Positions 39,008-47,967 of a DNA stretch of 64,000 nt are shown here, one piece after another. Position 1 is the stretch's first letter; each line of letters begins with the position of its first letter. The notes below the pieces were generated by a model. The model had not been told where the DNA came from, made no database searches, and was given only the letters and a program-made list of their open reading frames with translations. Position numbers and translations under genes: made by a program. This DNA is from an uncultured Paracoccaceae bacterium (lineage in GTDB: Bacteria > Pseudomonadota > Alphaproteobacteria > Rhodobacterales > Rhodobacteraceae), in NCBI GenBank assembly GCA_947497985.1, contig CANMIX010000002.1, positions 124,001 to 188,000 of the forward strand, read 5' to 3'.

Positions 39008-39955
39008 ATGCGGCTGTGCGTTATTCACACGGGCGGCACCATTGGCAGCGTTATGACGCCAACGGGGTTTGCGCCGAAACCGGGACTGGTTGAGGAGACG
39101 TTAGAGCAGTTGGGGGCGGCGGGGCAGGTGCAGGTTGCCTATGACATGGTTCTGGCCGATCCGCTGATAGACAGCTCGCAGGCGCAAGTTGCCGATTGGA
39201 ACTGGATCGCCGGTGAAATTGCCGCCCGTCATGACAGCCACGACGGGTTTGTGGTGATCCATGGCACGGATTCGCTGGCTTATGCGGCTGGCGCTTTGGC
39301 GTTGGCGCTGGAAGGTCTGGCGAAACCGGTGGTGGTGACCGGATCCATGGTGCCGCTGAGCGTTCAGGACAGTGACGGCGCGCGCAATCTGGTGGAGGCA
39401 ATGGCCGCCGCCTGTAGCGCGGCACCTGGGGTCTGGGTGCAATTCGCCGGGCAGCTGTTGCCCGGAACGCGGGTGCAAAAACTGCATTCGGTTGCCGAAG
39501 AGGCCTTTGGCGCGGATCGCCGTGACGTAGCGCCGGTTGTGGCGGCGCCCAAGTTTCGACCGCATGTTTTTGCACCACAGTCGATTGCAGTGATCACCCT
39601 GACACCGGGTGTGGATCCGGTGATGTTGGGTGAAATGTGCGCCCGTGCGGATGGGGTTATCCTGCGCTGTTTTGGCTCTGGCAATGTGCCGGGGGATACG
39701 GCGTTTCGGACCTTTCTGCGTGATTTGGCGGCCCGCGATGTGCCGGTTCTGGCGATCAGCCAATGTGCGTCAGGGGGCATGATGATGGGCACCTATAGCG
39801 CCGGTGCCGCAATGGCCGACGCGCGTGCGATTGATGGTAAGGATATGACGTTAGAGGCGGCCTATCCGAAAATGATGCTGGGTCTAAGCCGGTTTCAGGG
39901 TGGCGATTTGCATCGTTACCTTGCCACTGCGCAATGCGGAGAGATCGTGGCGTGA
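39008..39955 (+). CDS. Type I/II-like L-asparaginase
   Basis: A 315-residue asparaginase releasing ammonia from asparagine. The two catalytic threonine regions are IHTGGTIGSV near the start and VVIHGTDSLAYAA near 85-95; VVVTGSMVP follows. There is no signal peptide (MRLCVIHTGG), so it is cytoplasmic. The ATG at 39008 is preceded by GGGGAGAGGA. It is divergent from gcvT and convergent with tonB (6-bp gap). Confidence 0.92.
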   Translation: MRLCVIHTGGTIGSVMTPTGFAPKPGLVEETLEQLGAAGQVQVAYDMVLADPLIDSSQAQVADWNWIAGEIAARHDSHDGFVVIHGTDSLAYAAGALALALEGLAKPVVVTGSMVPLSVQDSDGARNLVEAMAAACSAAPGVWVQFAGQLLPGTRVQKLHSVAEEAFGADRRDVAPVVAAPKFRPHVFAPQSIAVITLTPGVDPVMLGEMCARADGVILRCFGSGNVPGDTAFRTFLRDLAARDVPVLAISQCASGGMMMGTYSAGAAMADARAIDGKDMTLEAAYPKMMLGLSRFQGGDLHRYLATAQCGEIVA

Positions 39956-39961
39956 CCCCTG

Positions 39962-40891
39962 TTACTTGCTGCGGACCTTGAAGGTGAACCGATGGGGTTT
40001 GCGATCCGGGGGCGCAGGAAACGGCGCGGCTTTGCGGGCGGCGCGCAGGGCCAATTGATCCAATTGCGCCGATCCTGAACTGCGCGCCACCGAGACCGCC
40101 GTCAACCGCCCTCGATCAGAGATAGCGATGGCAATGACCGTGGTGCCTTTGACTGAACTGCTGGGACGCGCCCGCTGGATCTTGCGCCAGACTTTGCCAG
40201 CATAATTGGTCAGCGCCGCATTGCCCGAGGCGGCCGTTTGCGCGGCGGGTTCTTTGGCCGCGGCATTGGCGGTTGCGGTGCGCTGCCCCTCAGCGCTGCC
40301 TTGTCGTTCGGCACGGTCGGCCCCTTGGGCCGAGGGTGGTCTTTGCGCCTGTGCCTTTGGTGGGGTGGTGGTTGGTTTTGGCGCAGGCTTTGGATCCGGC
40401 AACGCGGTGATCGTGGTTGTGGGTGGTGTCGCGGACAAGGGTTTCGGTGGCAGGGGTTTGGCAGCCGGTGTGGCCTGCGCCACCATGGGTTTCACCGCAG
40501 TTGTTTTGACAGGTTCGGGCGCTGTTGGCGCTGTGACTGCCGCGGCTTTGCTTGGGGCCAGCAAGGGTGGCGTTGTGTCCGGTTGCAACGTTGGTGTTGT
40601 CTGTGGCGTTTTTACTGGTTCCACCTGTTGGGTTTGATCTGGCGTCACGTCTTGCGCTGTGTCGGGTGTCACGGGCCGAGTAGGGGCAGGCGGCGCGGAT
40701 TGGGCGCTGCCTTGGGCCACATCACGAAAGCTGTTGCCAAGCCGCGCAACCGTCGTTGGCGCACCACCTGCGACCTGCACCTGCGGGTCCGGCAGAGCCA
40801 GGCGCAACCCGCCACCAAGGTGCAGGAGAAAGGACAGGGAGAGGGCGGCAAAACCCGCCATCGACGCTTTGGCCGTCAAAGCCGTGCTCAT
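39962..40891 (-). CDS. tonB: TonB energy-transducing protein
   Basis: A 309-residue protein with one N-terminal membrane segment (about 12-30), a long Pro/Thr/Lys/Ala-rich periplasm-spanning region (about 60-215) and a C-terminal TonB domain (NYAGKVWRKIQRARP to FTFKVRSK). It transmits proton-motive energy to outer-membrane receptors. It overlaps the second exbD by four bases and ends the receptor-exbB-exbD-exbD-tonB operon, so heme import is its likely main use. Confidence 0.9.
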   Translation of the reverse strand: MSTALTAKASMAGFAALSLSFLLHLGGGLRLALPDPQVQVAGGAPTTVARLGNSFRDVAQGSAQSAPPAPTRPVTPDTAQDVTPDQTQQVEPVKTPQTTPTLQPDTTPPLLAPSKAAAVTAPTAPEPVKTTAVKPMVAQATPAAKPLPPKPLSATPPTTTITALPDPKPAPKPTTTPPKAQAQRPPSAQGADRAERQGSAEGQRTATANAAAKEPAAQTAASGNAALTNYAGKVWRKIQRARPSSSVKGTTVIAIAISDRGRLTAVSVARSSGSAQLDQLALRAARKAAPFPAPPDRKPHRFTFKVRSK

Positions 40892-41292
40892 CTATCTGCC
40901 TCCTGTGGGCGGCGTTTGGTGATGATCAACACATCCATGGCACCCCGGGCGCGCAGGTCCTGTGCAACGGAAACCAGGATTGTTGCCGGTGCCGCGCGAT
41001 CTGGCAGAATGCGCGCGGGTGCGTCATCGGCCAATGTATCTATATAGGCCTGCCCGTCGGTCAGATGCGCACCGCGAAAACGCAGCGCGCCAGTGGCGGT
41101 GATCACCAGCGCATCCGGTGGTTCGGCCCCGTCCAGGGTGGCGGTGTCGATCAACTCCAACTCGGGCTCGAGGGGTTGGGTCAACGTGCCCGCGACCAAA
41201 AAGAACACCAGCATCAAAAAGACGATATTGATCAGGGCAATTGTCGGCTCTGGCTTGCGACGGGCGCGGCGGGGGGACGGGCGACGGCGCAT
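40888..41292 (-). CDS. exbD: ExbD/TolR-family biopolymer transport protein, second copy
   Basis: A 134-residue protein with a basic N-terminus (MRRRPSPRRARRKPEP), one membrane segment (about 18-38, TIALINIVFLMLVFFLVAGT) and a periplasmic domain. The second copy differs clearly from the first: the usual membrane aspartate is replaced by Asn (INIVFLMLV versus IDVIFLLLL). It overlaps tonB by four bases and abuts the first exbD. Confidence 0.88.
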   Translation of the reverse strand: MRRRPSPRRARRKPEPTIALINIVFLMLVFFLVAGTLTQPLEPELELIDTATLDGAEPPDALVITATGALRFRGAHLTDGQAYIDTLADDAPARILPDRAAPATILVSVAQDLRARGAMDVLIITKRRPQEADR

Positions 41293-41678
41293 CAGGCAGG
41301 GTCCAAAACGGTCAGCGACAGGTGCGGCAGGGCGCGCAAGACCACCAAGGCGTCGGTCAATTGCTGGGCGGATGTGTCCGCTGTCAGGCTGATCAGAACC
41401 GAAGGGGGGTTGTCGTCCGCAGTCTTCAGGGCGGTGGCCAATGTATCTGGCGCAACGGTTTTCCCATTCAGAGACATATCGGCGCCATCGATGCGCAAGA
41501 ACAGGACCGTGCGTTCATTGGGGGCGATGTTTTCGCCCTGACCGCTGGTCATCAGTTCGACCTCGGTGAATTTGGTGAAAGTTGACGACAGCATAAAAAA
41601 CAACAGCAGCAGAAAAATCACATCGATCAACGAGGTGACCGACAGGGCGCGGCGCGTCTTTTTAGGACGCGACGGCAT
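41292..41678 (-). CDS. exbD: ExbD-family biopolymer transport protein, first copy
   Basis: A 128-residue protein with membrane segment LTSLIDVIFLLLLFFMLSST-like (about 14-34) carrying the conserved proton-conducting aspartate, followed by a small periplasmic domain. It forms the stator with ExbB. Its start lies within the 3' end of exbB (17-base overlap), showing tight coupling. Confidence 0.9.
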   Translation of the reverse strand: MPSRPKKTRRALSVTSLIDVIFLLLLFFMLSSTFTKFTEVELMTSGQGENIAPNERTVLFLRIDGADMSLNGKTVAPDTLATALKTADDNPPSVLISLTADTSAQQLTDALVVLRALPHLSLTVLDPA

Positions 41679-42315
41679 GGGGCTGGGCCAATGTGGTGAG
41701 GGGAGATTGGCGCGGGTTCAGGATCGTGGTCCATGCGGTTTCGGCGAATGCGCGTTCTGCCTCCATCCGGGCGTCCAACCACGAGAGCGCCAATGCGGTG
41801 GGCATGGCAACGGCAAGCCCGACAGCGGTGGTCAAAAGCGCGACCCAGATACCACCGGCCAACAGGGACGGATCCACGGCGGTTCCGGCCTCTTGCAGGG
41901 CTTGGAAGGCGTCGATCATCCCCAGAACCGTGCCAAACAACCCCAAAAGCGGTGACATCTGCGCCACGCTGTCCAGGATCCGAAAGCCGCGTTCGAGCTT
42001 CAGGAACTGCTCCTCTGCCTCGGCTTCGCAGCGAAACAACAGGTCATCCGAGGTTGGCGCGCTCATGGCGCGGGCGACCAGCGGACACAGGTAGCCCTCC
42101 GAGAGGGTCAGCGTCTCGGCGCAGGCATCGCGATGGCCGCGGTCCCATTCGCCCAAGGCCTGACGCAGGGCCGCATGACGGCCCACGCCAACGGTTGAGA
42201 ATTGCCAAAGCTTGAACAAAACCACCGCCAGCGACAGGACCGAAAGCGCGGCCAGCAAGGCCACAACAGGACCACCAAGGTCCACAAGGTGCAGGATCGG
42301 GTCGAGTGTGAACAT
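41662..42315 (-). CDS. exbB: ExbB-family (MotA/TolQ/ExbB) proton channel protein
   Basis: A 217-residue inner-membrane protein with three hydrophobic segments (about 14-35, 115-138 and 153-180). RGFRILDSVAQMSPLLGLFGTVLGMI and LLAGGIWVALLTTAVGLAVAMP are the family's TM2/TM3 signatures. It pairs with the two ExbD proteins and TonB. Three bases separate it from the preceding unknown gene. Confidence 0.92.
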   Translation of the reverse strand: MFTLDPILHLVDLGGPVVALLAALSVLSLAVVLFKLWQFSTVGVGRHAALRQALGEWDRGHRDACAETLTLSEGYLCPLVARAMSAPTSDDLLFRCEAEAEEQFLKLERGFRILDSVAQMSPLLGLFGTVLGMIDAFQALQEAGTAVDPSLLAGGIWVALLTTAVGLAVAMPTALALSWLDARMEAERAFAETAWTTILNPRQSPLTTLAQPHAVAS

Positions 42316-42318
42316 CGC

Positions 42319-42792
42319 TTATCCTTCCAGTTTGATTTTGACGCGGCTGGTCAGGGACAGGGCTGCGGCGCAGCTTTGGGCCGTGTGGTCACCCCCGGTG
42401 CAAGTGTCCGCGCCGTTGATCAGCACCAAGCCAAGCCGGTCGCAGGAGATTTCAGGCACCTGAAACTGGCGCACCCGGGGGCGGCCCTTTGGCAGGAGGC
42501 CAAAATCAAACAGGGTCAGCAGGGCGACCTGACCCTGGTCTGAGAACAACACCGTTTCGGCCACAAAGGATGTGATGTCGGTGTCTGTCTCATTGCGCAA
42601 CAGGAACGAAAGGCGGCAGGACTCCCCAAAGGTGTCCGCCGCGTTCAGTTCCAGAGAGAGAGGAGCCGGGGAAGGTATGTTGAGGGTTTTATACTCCCCG
42701 GCCCAGGCAAATGATGTCCCCGAGGGAGAGAACATCACTGCTGTTGTTGTGACAAAGGCGCAAAGGGCATTCATCATCGGTTTACGTCGCAT
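42319..42792 (-). CDS. Small secreted four-cysteine protein of the heme operon (unknown)
   Basis: A 157-residue protein not recognised as a named family. An N-terminal signal peptide ends near FAWA|GE; the ATG at 42792 overlaps the receptor stop as TGATG, and a second ATG six codons in is possible. The mature part has four cysteines (59, 117, 131, 141), compatible with two disulfides, and alternating hydrophobic stretches suggesting beta structure. Its fixed place between the heme receptor and exbB suggests a periplasmic accessory to TonB-dependent heme uptake. This role is inference only. Confidence 0.75.
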   Translation of the reverse strand: MRRKPMMNALCAFVTTTAVMFSPSGTSFAWAGEYKTLNIPSPAPLSLELNAADTFGESCRLSFLLRNETDTDITSFVAETVLFSDQGQVALLTLFDFGLLPKGRPRVRQFQVPEISCDRLGLVLINGADTCTGGDHTAQSCAAALSLTSRVKIKLEG

Positions 42793-44810
42793 CAGAATAC
42801 CTTGGAGACTGAAACGGTGAGGTTGCGACCGGTGGCAGCACGGGTGGACAGGCGCGGGGTGTATTGCTTGTCCAAGACGTTCTCGAGGCTGACGCGAACT
42901 TCGGTCCCTTCAAAGACGCCTTGTTGCGGCAGGAAGGTGGCGCGGATGTTGTGCACGCCGTAGCCGGGGCTGATGTCGGTGGCATCGCGATCATAACGTT
43001 TGGCTGCTTCCAGCTCCCAGCTGAGGTCGATGCTTTTGTTGATCTTCTTGCCGAGGGTCAGGCGCAGGTTGTCGGCCGGGTTTTGACGCCAATCTGCGAC
43101 AGTGCCCCCTTCGGTGGTGGAGGTGCCATCGGAAATGTGACCGTTGAAATCGACATAGATGCCGTTGGCCATGGTGTAGGAGGCTTCCAGCTCATAGCCT
43201 TGGCGGTCGACATCCACGATAGAGTTGCCGGGGGTAAAGCTGCGATAGGTGGTCAGATCGCGCAGGGACTGGTCATAGTAGTTCAGCTTCAGCGCCAGTG
43301 TGTCACCGGTGGCAAAGATGCTGTCGCCTTCGTAAGACACGCCGATTTCGTAAGTTGTGCCTTTTTCGGATTGGTTGATCAGGGTCGAATTGAACAGATC
43401 GTCGATGATCGGCAGGTTTTCCGTGTAGGACGCCGAGCCAAAGACTGCGATGCCATTGGCAAAAGCATAGCGCAGGGCAAGGCCGCCCATCAGCGCGTCG
43501 GCGTTAAATTCTTGACCTGACAAGCCTGTGGCCGCGTCCGGGGTGATGGTCTGCGATTCATAGCGCACCGCGGGGGTCACAGTCCAAGCGTCGCCGATCT
43601 GAATCTCATCCACCGCATAGATGGCAAAGACATCCTTGTCGCCGCCCGGCGCAGAGCCGTCGGTGGCGTCTTGGCGTTCCCGTTTGATCCATTCCACACC
43701 TGTGCGCAGGGTGTGATCCAACAGTCCTGTGTTAAACAGGGCTTCGTTTTTCAGACGCAGCGTGGTGGTTTCATAGCGGTTGTCGGCGTCCAATAGCGGC
43801 AGGACAAATGGGCTGAGCGTGCGATCCACAGCTTGGCTGGTGACCTCTTCGTCGGAATGGGTCAGTTCAGCGGTCAGGTTCAGCCAGCTTTTGTCCGCAG
43901 GGTTCCAGTTGTATCGCGCGATCGCGACCTTGTTGGAGATCGTGCGGTCAACATTGCCGAAGTCTGCGGTGCCGAAGGTGTCATAAGGCACGTCTTGGCT
44001 GTCTTGTTCGGTTTCGGAATAGCTGAGGGTCAGGGATTGATCCAGAGCCTCACCAAAGGTGAACTTTCCCTTCACCAACCAGGAGGGATCGCCGATGTCG
44101 CCGCCTTCCGGGTTGATTTCATCGCCATTGCCGTCTTCGCGCACGTCCAGTTTGCGATAGGTGTAATTGGCCAGGAATTCCGCATTTTCGGTCGGCTGCC
44201 ACGCCAGGGTAGTGGATGAGACCAACCCATTGCCGTTGCTGCTGGCCTGCAGGGTCTGGCGGATACGGGTGCCGATTTCACCCTGTGTCAGGTCCGATGC
44301 GTTGATGCTTTCCAGCCGCACAACACCGCCAAACACACCGGAGCCATATTCAAATGAGCCAATGGTGCCGCGCAGCACTTCGATTTCACGATAGAGATAG
44401 GGGTCAGTGTAAAGCTGCGAGCCGATCCGATACAGTTCTTCGCTGCCTTTGGTGGCACCGTCCACTTGGATCAACACTTTTTGGTCGGTGCCAAAGGTTT
44501 CGTTGGCGCCAAAGCCGCGAATGTTGATGCCTGATCCTGCCGCCGTCGAGCCGTTGACCAGATTGACGCCGGGGACCGAGTCGATCAGCTCGGCGATGGT
44601 TCCGGCCTGACGGTCCTGAATTTCAGCGGCGTCGATGGTGGTTGTGGGGATCGCGGTTTCGGTTGCGACATCGCGTTTGCTTTCGCCGAGGACCAGTTCG
44701 CCAAGGTAGGCGCTGTCGTCAAAGTCGAGGTCTTGGGCAAAGGATGATGTCGCGCTGACAAGCGCGGTGGACGCGGCCAAAGCCGCGCGCAGGGTGAGTG
44801 TCTTGAGCAC
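42792..44810 (-). CDS. hmuR: TonB-dependent outer-membrane heme receptor
   Basis: A 672-residue receptor with signal peptide ending SSFA|QD. The plug domain (about 45-165) contains IAELIDSVPGVNLVNGS and INIRGFGANE; the 22-strand barrel follows and ends with the aromatic VSVSKVF. It is divergent from hmuSTUV and leads the TonB operon, which supports heme as substrate. The FRAP and NPNL motifs of classical heme receptors are not evident by eye (the corresponding region reads YTENLPIIDDLF), so another iron complex is not excluded. Confidence 0.88.
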   Translation of the reverse strand: MLKTLTLRAALAASTALVSATSSFAQDLDFDDSAYLGELVLGESKRDVATETAIPTTTIDAAEIQDRQAGTIAELIDSVPGVNLVNGSTAAGSGINIRGFGANETFGTDQKVLIQVDGATKGSEELYRIGSQLYTDPYLYREIEVLRGTIGSFEYGSGVFGGVVRLESINASDLTQGEIGTRIRQTLQASSNGNGLVSSTTLAWQPTENAEFLANYTYRKLDVREDGNGDEINPEGGDIGDPSWLVKGKFTFGEALDQSLTLSYSETEQDSQDVPYDTFGTADFGNVDRTISNKVAIARYNWNPADKSWLNLTAELTHSDEEVTSQAVDRTLSPFVLPLLDADNRYETTTLRLKNEALFNTGLLDHTLRTGVEWIKRERQDATDGSAPGGDKDVFAIYAVDEIQIGDAWTVTPAVRYESQTITPDAATGLSGQEFNADALMGGLALRYAFANGIAVFGSASYTENLPIIDDLFNSTLINQSEKGTTYEIGVSYEGDSIFATGDTLALKLNYYDQSLRDLTTYRSFTPGNSIVDVDRQGYELEASYTMANGIYVDFNGHISDGTSTTEGGTVADWRQNPADNLRLTLGKKINKSIDLSWELEAAKRYDRDATDISPGYGVHNIRATFLPQQGVFEGTEVRVSLENVLDKQYTPRLSTRAATGRNLTVSVSKVF

Positions 44811-44902
44811 AGGAGGCTCCTTTTGTTCGAATCCTGTGCTTGCGCCGCGCTGGCCCGGATAATTTGAGTGTTATGGGTTGCAGCTGTTAATAAAGCTTAC
44901 TA

Positions 44903-44915
44903 TTCTTGTCAAGAA
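44903..44915. promoter_or_regulatory. Palindrome and overlapping promoter between hmuR and hmuS
   Basis: TTCTTG-T-CAAGAA is a 13-bp inverted repeat in the 179-bp divergent gap. On the minus strand it contains TTGACA (44912-44907), a good -35 box for hmuR, with TTAACA at 16-base spacing as a weak -10. A site for an iron-responsive repressor (Fur/Irr/RirA type) would be expected here; the sequence does not match a consensus well enough to name one. Confidence 0.5.
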
Positions 44916-44989
44916 ATATAACATCACCGTTAACTTCAGCCACGCGAATTTTCCACGGCAGCCAGAAGTTCCCCAAAAAAGGGCACACA

Positions 44990-46042
44990 ATGGCTGCTTT
45001 GCTGACCTTATCCCCCGAAGAGATTCGCGCCCGCCGCGCTGACGCTCCCAAAACCCGAGACCGCGAATTCGCTGCCGCCAATGGTATATCCGAGGCGCAA
45101 TTGGTTGCCGCCTATGTTGGCCACGGTGTGACGCCGGTGCTTGCGGATCTGGATGCAACCATGTCGATCGCTATGGATCTGGGCGAAGTCATGGCGTTGA
45201 CGCGCAATGAATCTTGCGTGCACGAAAAAGTTGGCGTCTATGGCAATTACCGCCATGGGCCCCATGCGGGCATGATCTTTAACGGTGATATCGATCTGCG
45301 GATGTTCCCGAAACATTGGCAACACGCCTTTATGGTGGAGCGTGAGGTCGAGGGTGGCCTGCGTCGGTCGTTGCAGATCTTTGATGCGGCGGGGGATGCG
45401 GTTCACAAGATTTTCCTGCGCGATGAGGCCTATGTGGACGCATGGGAACAGGCCAAGCGGCGCAACGCGCTGCCTGACCCGGTTGCGCATTTGGATGTTG
45501 TACCCCGTCGGCCCACGCCAGCGCCCAAAGGGGACCCGGCCAAGGCAGGGACCTTGCGCGAGGAATGGGCCACGATGACCGACACCCATCAGTTCATGGG
45601 GCTGACCGCGCGCCTCAAGATGAACCGGTTGGGCGCTTACCGGATTGCGGGCGAACCCTTTGTGCAGCGTCTGGACACCAATGCGGTTGAACAGATGTTC
45701 ACTGCGGCACAGGCGCAGGGCCTCGCGATTATGGTGTTTGTCGGCAATATGGGCTGCATCCAGATCCATTCCGGACCGATCCACACATTGAAACCTATGG
45801 GACCCTGGCTGAATGTGCTGGATCCCGGGTTCAACCTGCATCTGCGTTTGGATCACGTGGCCGAAGTCTACGCCGTGGACAAACCCACAAAGGACGGGCC
45901 GGCCATCTCGGTTGAGGCTTTTGACGCAGAAGGAGCAGTGATTTTTCAGGCCTTTGGTGTCGGGCGTGGCGATTTGGCCTGCCGACCCGCGTGGAACGAT
46001 TTGGTCGCGACACTGCCGCGCCTTGAGATGGTGGAGGCGTGA
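44990..46042 (+). CDS. hmuS: Hemin-degrading/heme-trafficking factor HmuS
   Basis: A 350-residue cytoplasmic protein made of two similar HemS/ChuX-like halves. KVGVYGNYRHGPHAGMIF then DLRMFPKHW in the first half and VGNMGCIQIHSGPI, LNVLDPGFNLHLR in the second are typical. It receives heme from HmuUV and may degrade or store it. The ATG at 44990 with AGGG upstream is preferred to an earlier start at 44906. It is first of hmuSTUV. Confidence 0.94.
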   Translation: MAALLTLSPEEIRARRADAPKTRDREFAAANGISEAQLVAAYVGHGVTPVLADLDATMSIAMDLGEVMALTRNESCVHEKVGVYGNYRHGPHAGMIFNGDIDLRMFPKHWQHAFMVEREVEGGLRRSLQIFDAAGDAVHKIFLRDEAYVDAWEQAKRRNALPDPVAHLDVVPRRPTPAPKGDPAKAGTLREEWATMTDTHQFMGLTARLKMNRLGAYRIAGEPFVQRLDTNAVEQMFTAAQAQGLAIMVFVGNMGCIQIHSGPIHTLKPMGPWLNVLDPGFNLHLRLDHVAEVYAVDKPTKDGPAISVEAFDAEGAVIFQAFGVGRGDLACRPAWNDLVATLPRLEMVEA

Positions 46043-46044
46043 TC

Positions 46045-46896
46045 ATGGGTATTCGTACAGTTTTATCCGCAGCCATTCTGGCAGGATTTGGCCAGTTTGC
46101 AGCGGCGGGTGATGTGGTGTCGGTTGGCGGATCGGTGACTGAAATCATCTATGCTCTGGGTGAGGAAGACCGCCTGTTGGCACGTGACAGCACCTCCAAA
46201 TTCCCGGCCGAGGCTGAGGCCTTGCCAGATGTGGGCTATATCCGGGCCTTGTCCGCCGAAGGAGTATTGTCGATTGGACCCAAGCTGATTGTCGCGGCCG
46301 AAGGCGCAGGCCCGGCCGAGGCCGTGGATCTGCTCAAAGCGGCCTCAGTAGCTTATGTGGAAATTCCCGAAGCCTATTCGGCGGAGGGCGTTGGCGCAAA
46401 AATCCGCGCCGTGGGGGCCGCGTTGGGGGTCGAGGACAAGGCCGAAGCGCTGGCATCTGATGTGATCACACAGCTGGACACGGTTGCCGCCGAAGTCGCG
46501 GCAACAGAGGGCGCGCCCAAACGGGTGATGTTTGTCCTGTCGACCCAAGGTGGGCGGATCATGGCGGGCGGTCAGGGGACCTCGGCCGATGCGATCATCC
46601 AAATGGCGGGTGGGGTAAATGTGATGCAGAGCTTCAAAGGATATAAAGCCGTCACCAATGAAGCCGTCGCCGTGGCGGCTCCCGACGTGATCTTGATGAT
46701 GGATCGCGGCGGAGATCACAGTGGGGATCACGGGGGATCCAACGCCGATCTGTGGTCGATGCCTGCCCTGAGCGAGACGCCGGCCGCGGCGGCAAATGCT
46801 GTGGTGCGCATGGATGGTTTGCTGTTGCTGGGCTTTGGTCCGCGGGTTGCAGATGCGGTCTCTCGGCTGCACCACGCGTTGGATGAGGCGGGCTGA
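46045..46896 (+). CDS. hmuT: Heme ABC transporter periplasmic binding protein
   Basis: A 283-residue protein with signal peptide ending QFAAA|GD. VVSVGGSVTEIIYALG opens the class III binding-protein fold (PF01497), and LLLLGFGPRVADAV ends it. A run DRGGDHSGDHGG (about 224-235) is a His/Asp-rich insert that could bind metal. The ATG at 46045 has GAGG eight bases upstream; a GTG at 46039 overlapping the hmuS stop is an alternative. The stop overlaps hmuU. Confidence 0.93.
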   Translation: MGIRTVLSAAILAGFGQFAAAGDVVSVGGSVTEIIYALGEEDRLLARDSTSKFPAEAEALPDVGYIRALSAEGVLSIGPKLIVAAEGAGPAEAVDLLKAASVAYVEIPEAYSAEGVGAKIRAVGAALGVEDKAEALASDVITQLDTVAAEVAATEGAPKRVMFVLSTQGGRIMAGGQGTSADAIIQMAGGVNVMQSFKGYKAVTNEAVAVAAPDVILMMDRGGDHSGDHGGSNADLWSMPALSETPAAAANAVVRMDGLLLLGFGPRVADAVSRLHHALDEAG

Positions 46897-47966
46897 TGGT
46901 TGCGCTGAGTGAGCAGCGCGGCACAGGTGTATCCGACCGCCGGGTTCTGGCGCGCAAAGGGCATGTGATCCTTGCGGCGGTCCTGATTGTGGTTTCTGTG
47001 ACCAGCCTTGCGGCGGGACCGTCGGGGACTTCACTTTGGACCGCGTTGATGAGCCTTGCAAAAGGTCAACCCCTGGACCGGGTTGAGGCGTTGATTTTGA
47101 CCGACATCCGCGCGCCGCGCACGGTGATGGGCTTGCTTGTGGGCGCTGCATTGGGGATCTCGGGCGCGGTGATGCAGGGGTTGTTTCGCAACCCTTTGGC
47201 CGATCCGGGCATCCTGGGCGTCAGCGCCGGGGCCGGATTGGGGGCATTGTTTGCCATCGTATTGGGCGGGGTTTTGCCCTGGGGCATTGGTGCGTTTTTG
47301 GGGCGGGCCATGTTGCCGATCTTTGCCTTTGTTGGGGCCTGGGTTGCGATGATGGTCCTGTTCAAAGTGGCAACCCGGTCGGGGCGCACATCGGTGGCCA
47401 CCATGTTGTTGGCCGGGATTGTCATGGGCGCGTTGATGGGGGCGGTTTCGGGTATCCTGGTCTATATGGCCGATGATCTGCAACTGCGCGAATTGACGTT
47501 TTGGGGCATGGGCTCCCTTGCGGGCGCCAGTTGGGTTAAGCTGATGGTGGCCGGTCCGGTGATCCTGATCGCCTGTCTCTTTAGCCTCACCTTGGCGCGG
47601 GGCCTCAACGGTCTCGCATTGGGAGAGGCGGCGGCCCATCACATGGGCATCGATGTGCAGCGGGTCAAAATGGGGGCGATCTTGTCGGTTTCCGCTGCAG
47701 TTGGCGCGGCTGTGGCGATTTCCGGTGGTATTGGATTTATCGGCATCGTGGTGCCGCATCTGTTGCGCCTGCTGTGGGGGCCGGATCATCGCGGTCTTTT
47801 GTTGAACGCCGCCTTGTTGGGGGCATCCTTGTTGTTGGCTGCAGATATCGTTGCGCGTCTGGTTGTGGCGCCGGCCGATCTGCCGATTGGCATTGTGACC
47901 GCTGTTCTGGGCGCACCGGCGTTCTTGTGGATCTTGTTGCGCAATCAATCCGTGGTGGATCTGTAA
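46896..47966 (+). CDS. hmuU: Heme ABC transporter permease
   Basis: A 356-residue FecCD-type permease with about ten membrane segments. PRTVMGLLVGAALGISGAVMQGLFRNPLADPGILG is cut into the two FecCD landmark blocks around TM2-TM3, and GGIGFIGIVVPHLLRLLWG is the coupling-loop region. The start overlaps hmuT by one base (TGATG), so translation is coupled. Confidence 0.95.
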   Translation: MVALSEQRGTGVSDRRVLARKGHVILAAVLIVVSVTSLAAGPSGTSLWTALMSLAKGQPLDRVEALILTDIRAPRTVMGLLVGAALGISGAVMQGLFRNPLADPGILGVSAGAGLGALFAIVLGGVLPWGIGAFLGRAMLPIFAFVGAWVAMMVLFKVATRSGRTSVATMLLAGIVMGALMGAVSGILVYMADDLQLRELTFWGMGSLAGASWVKLMVAGPVILIACLFSLTLARGLNGLALGEAAAHHMGIDVQRVKMGAILSVSAAVGAAVAISGGIGFIGIVVPHLLRLLWGPDHRGLLLNAALLGASLLLAADIVARLVVAPADLPIGIVTAVLGAPAFLWILLRNQSVVDL

Positions 47967-47967
47967 T

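Noticed and set aside
42024-42037. Near-copy of the partition palindrome (CTTCGCAGCGAAAC) in exbB
   Set aside because: It lacks the outer bases of both arms and lies in a conserved coding region 14 kb away; likely chance.
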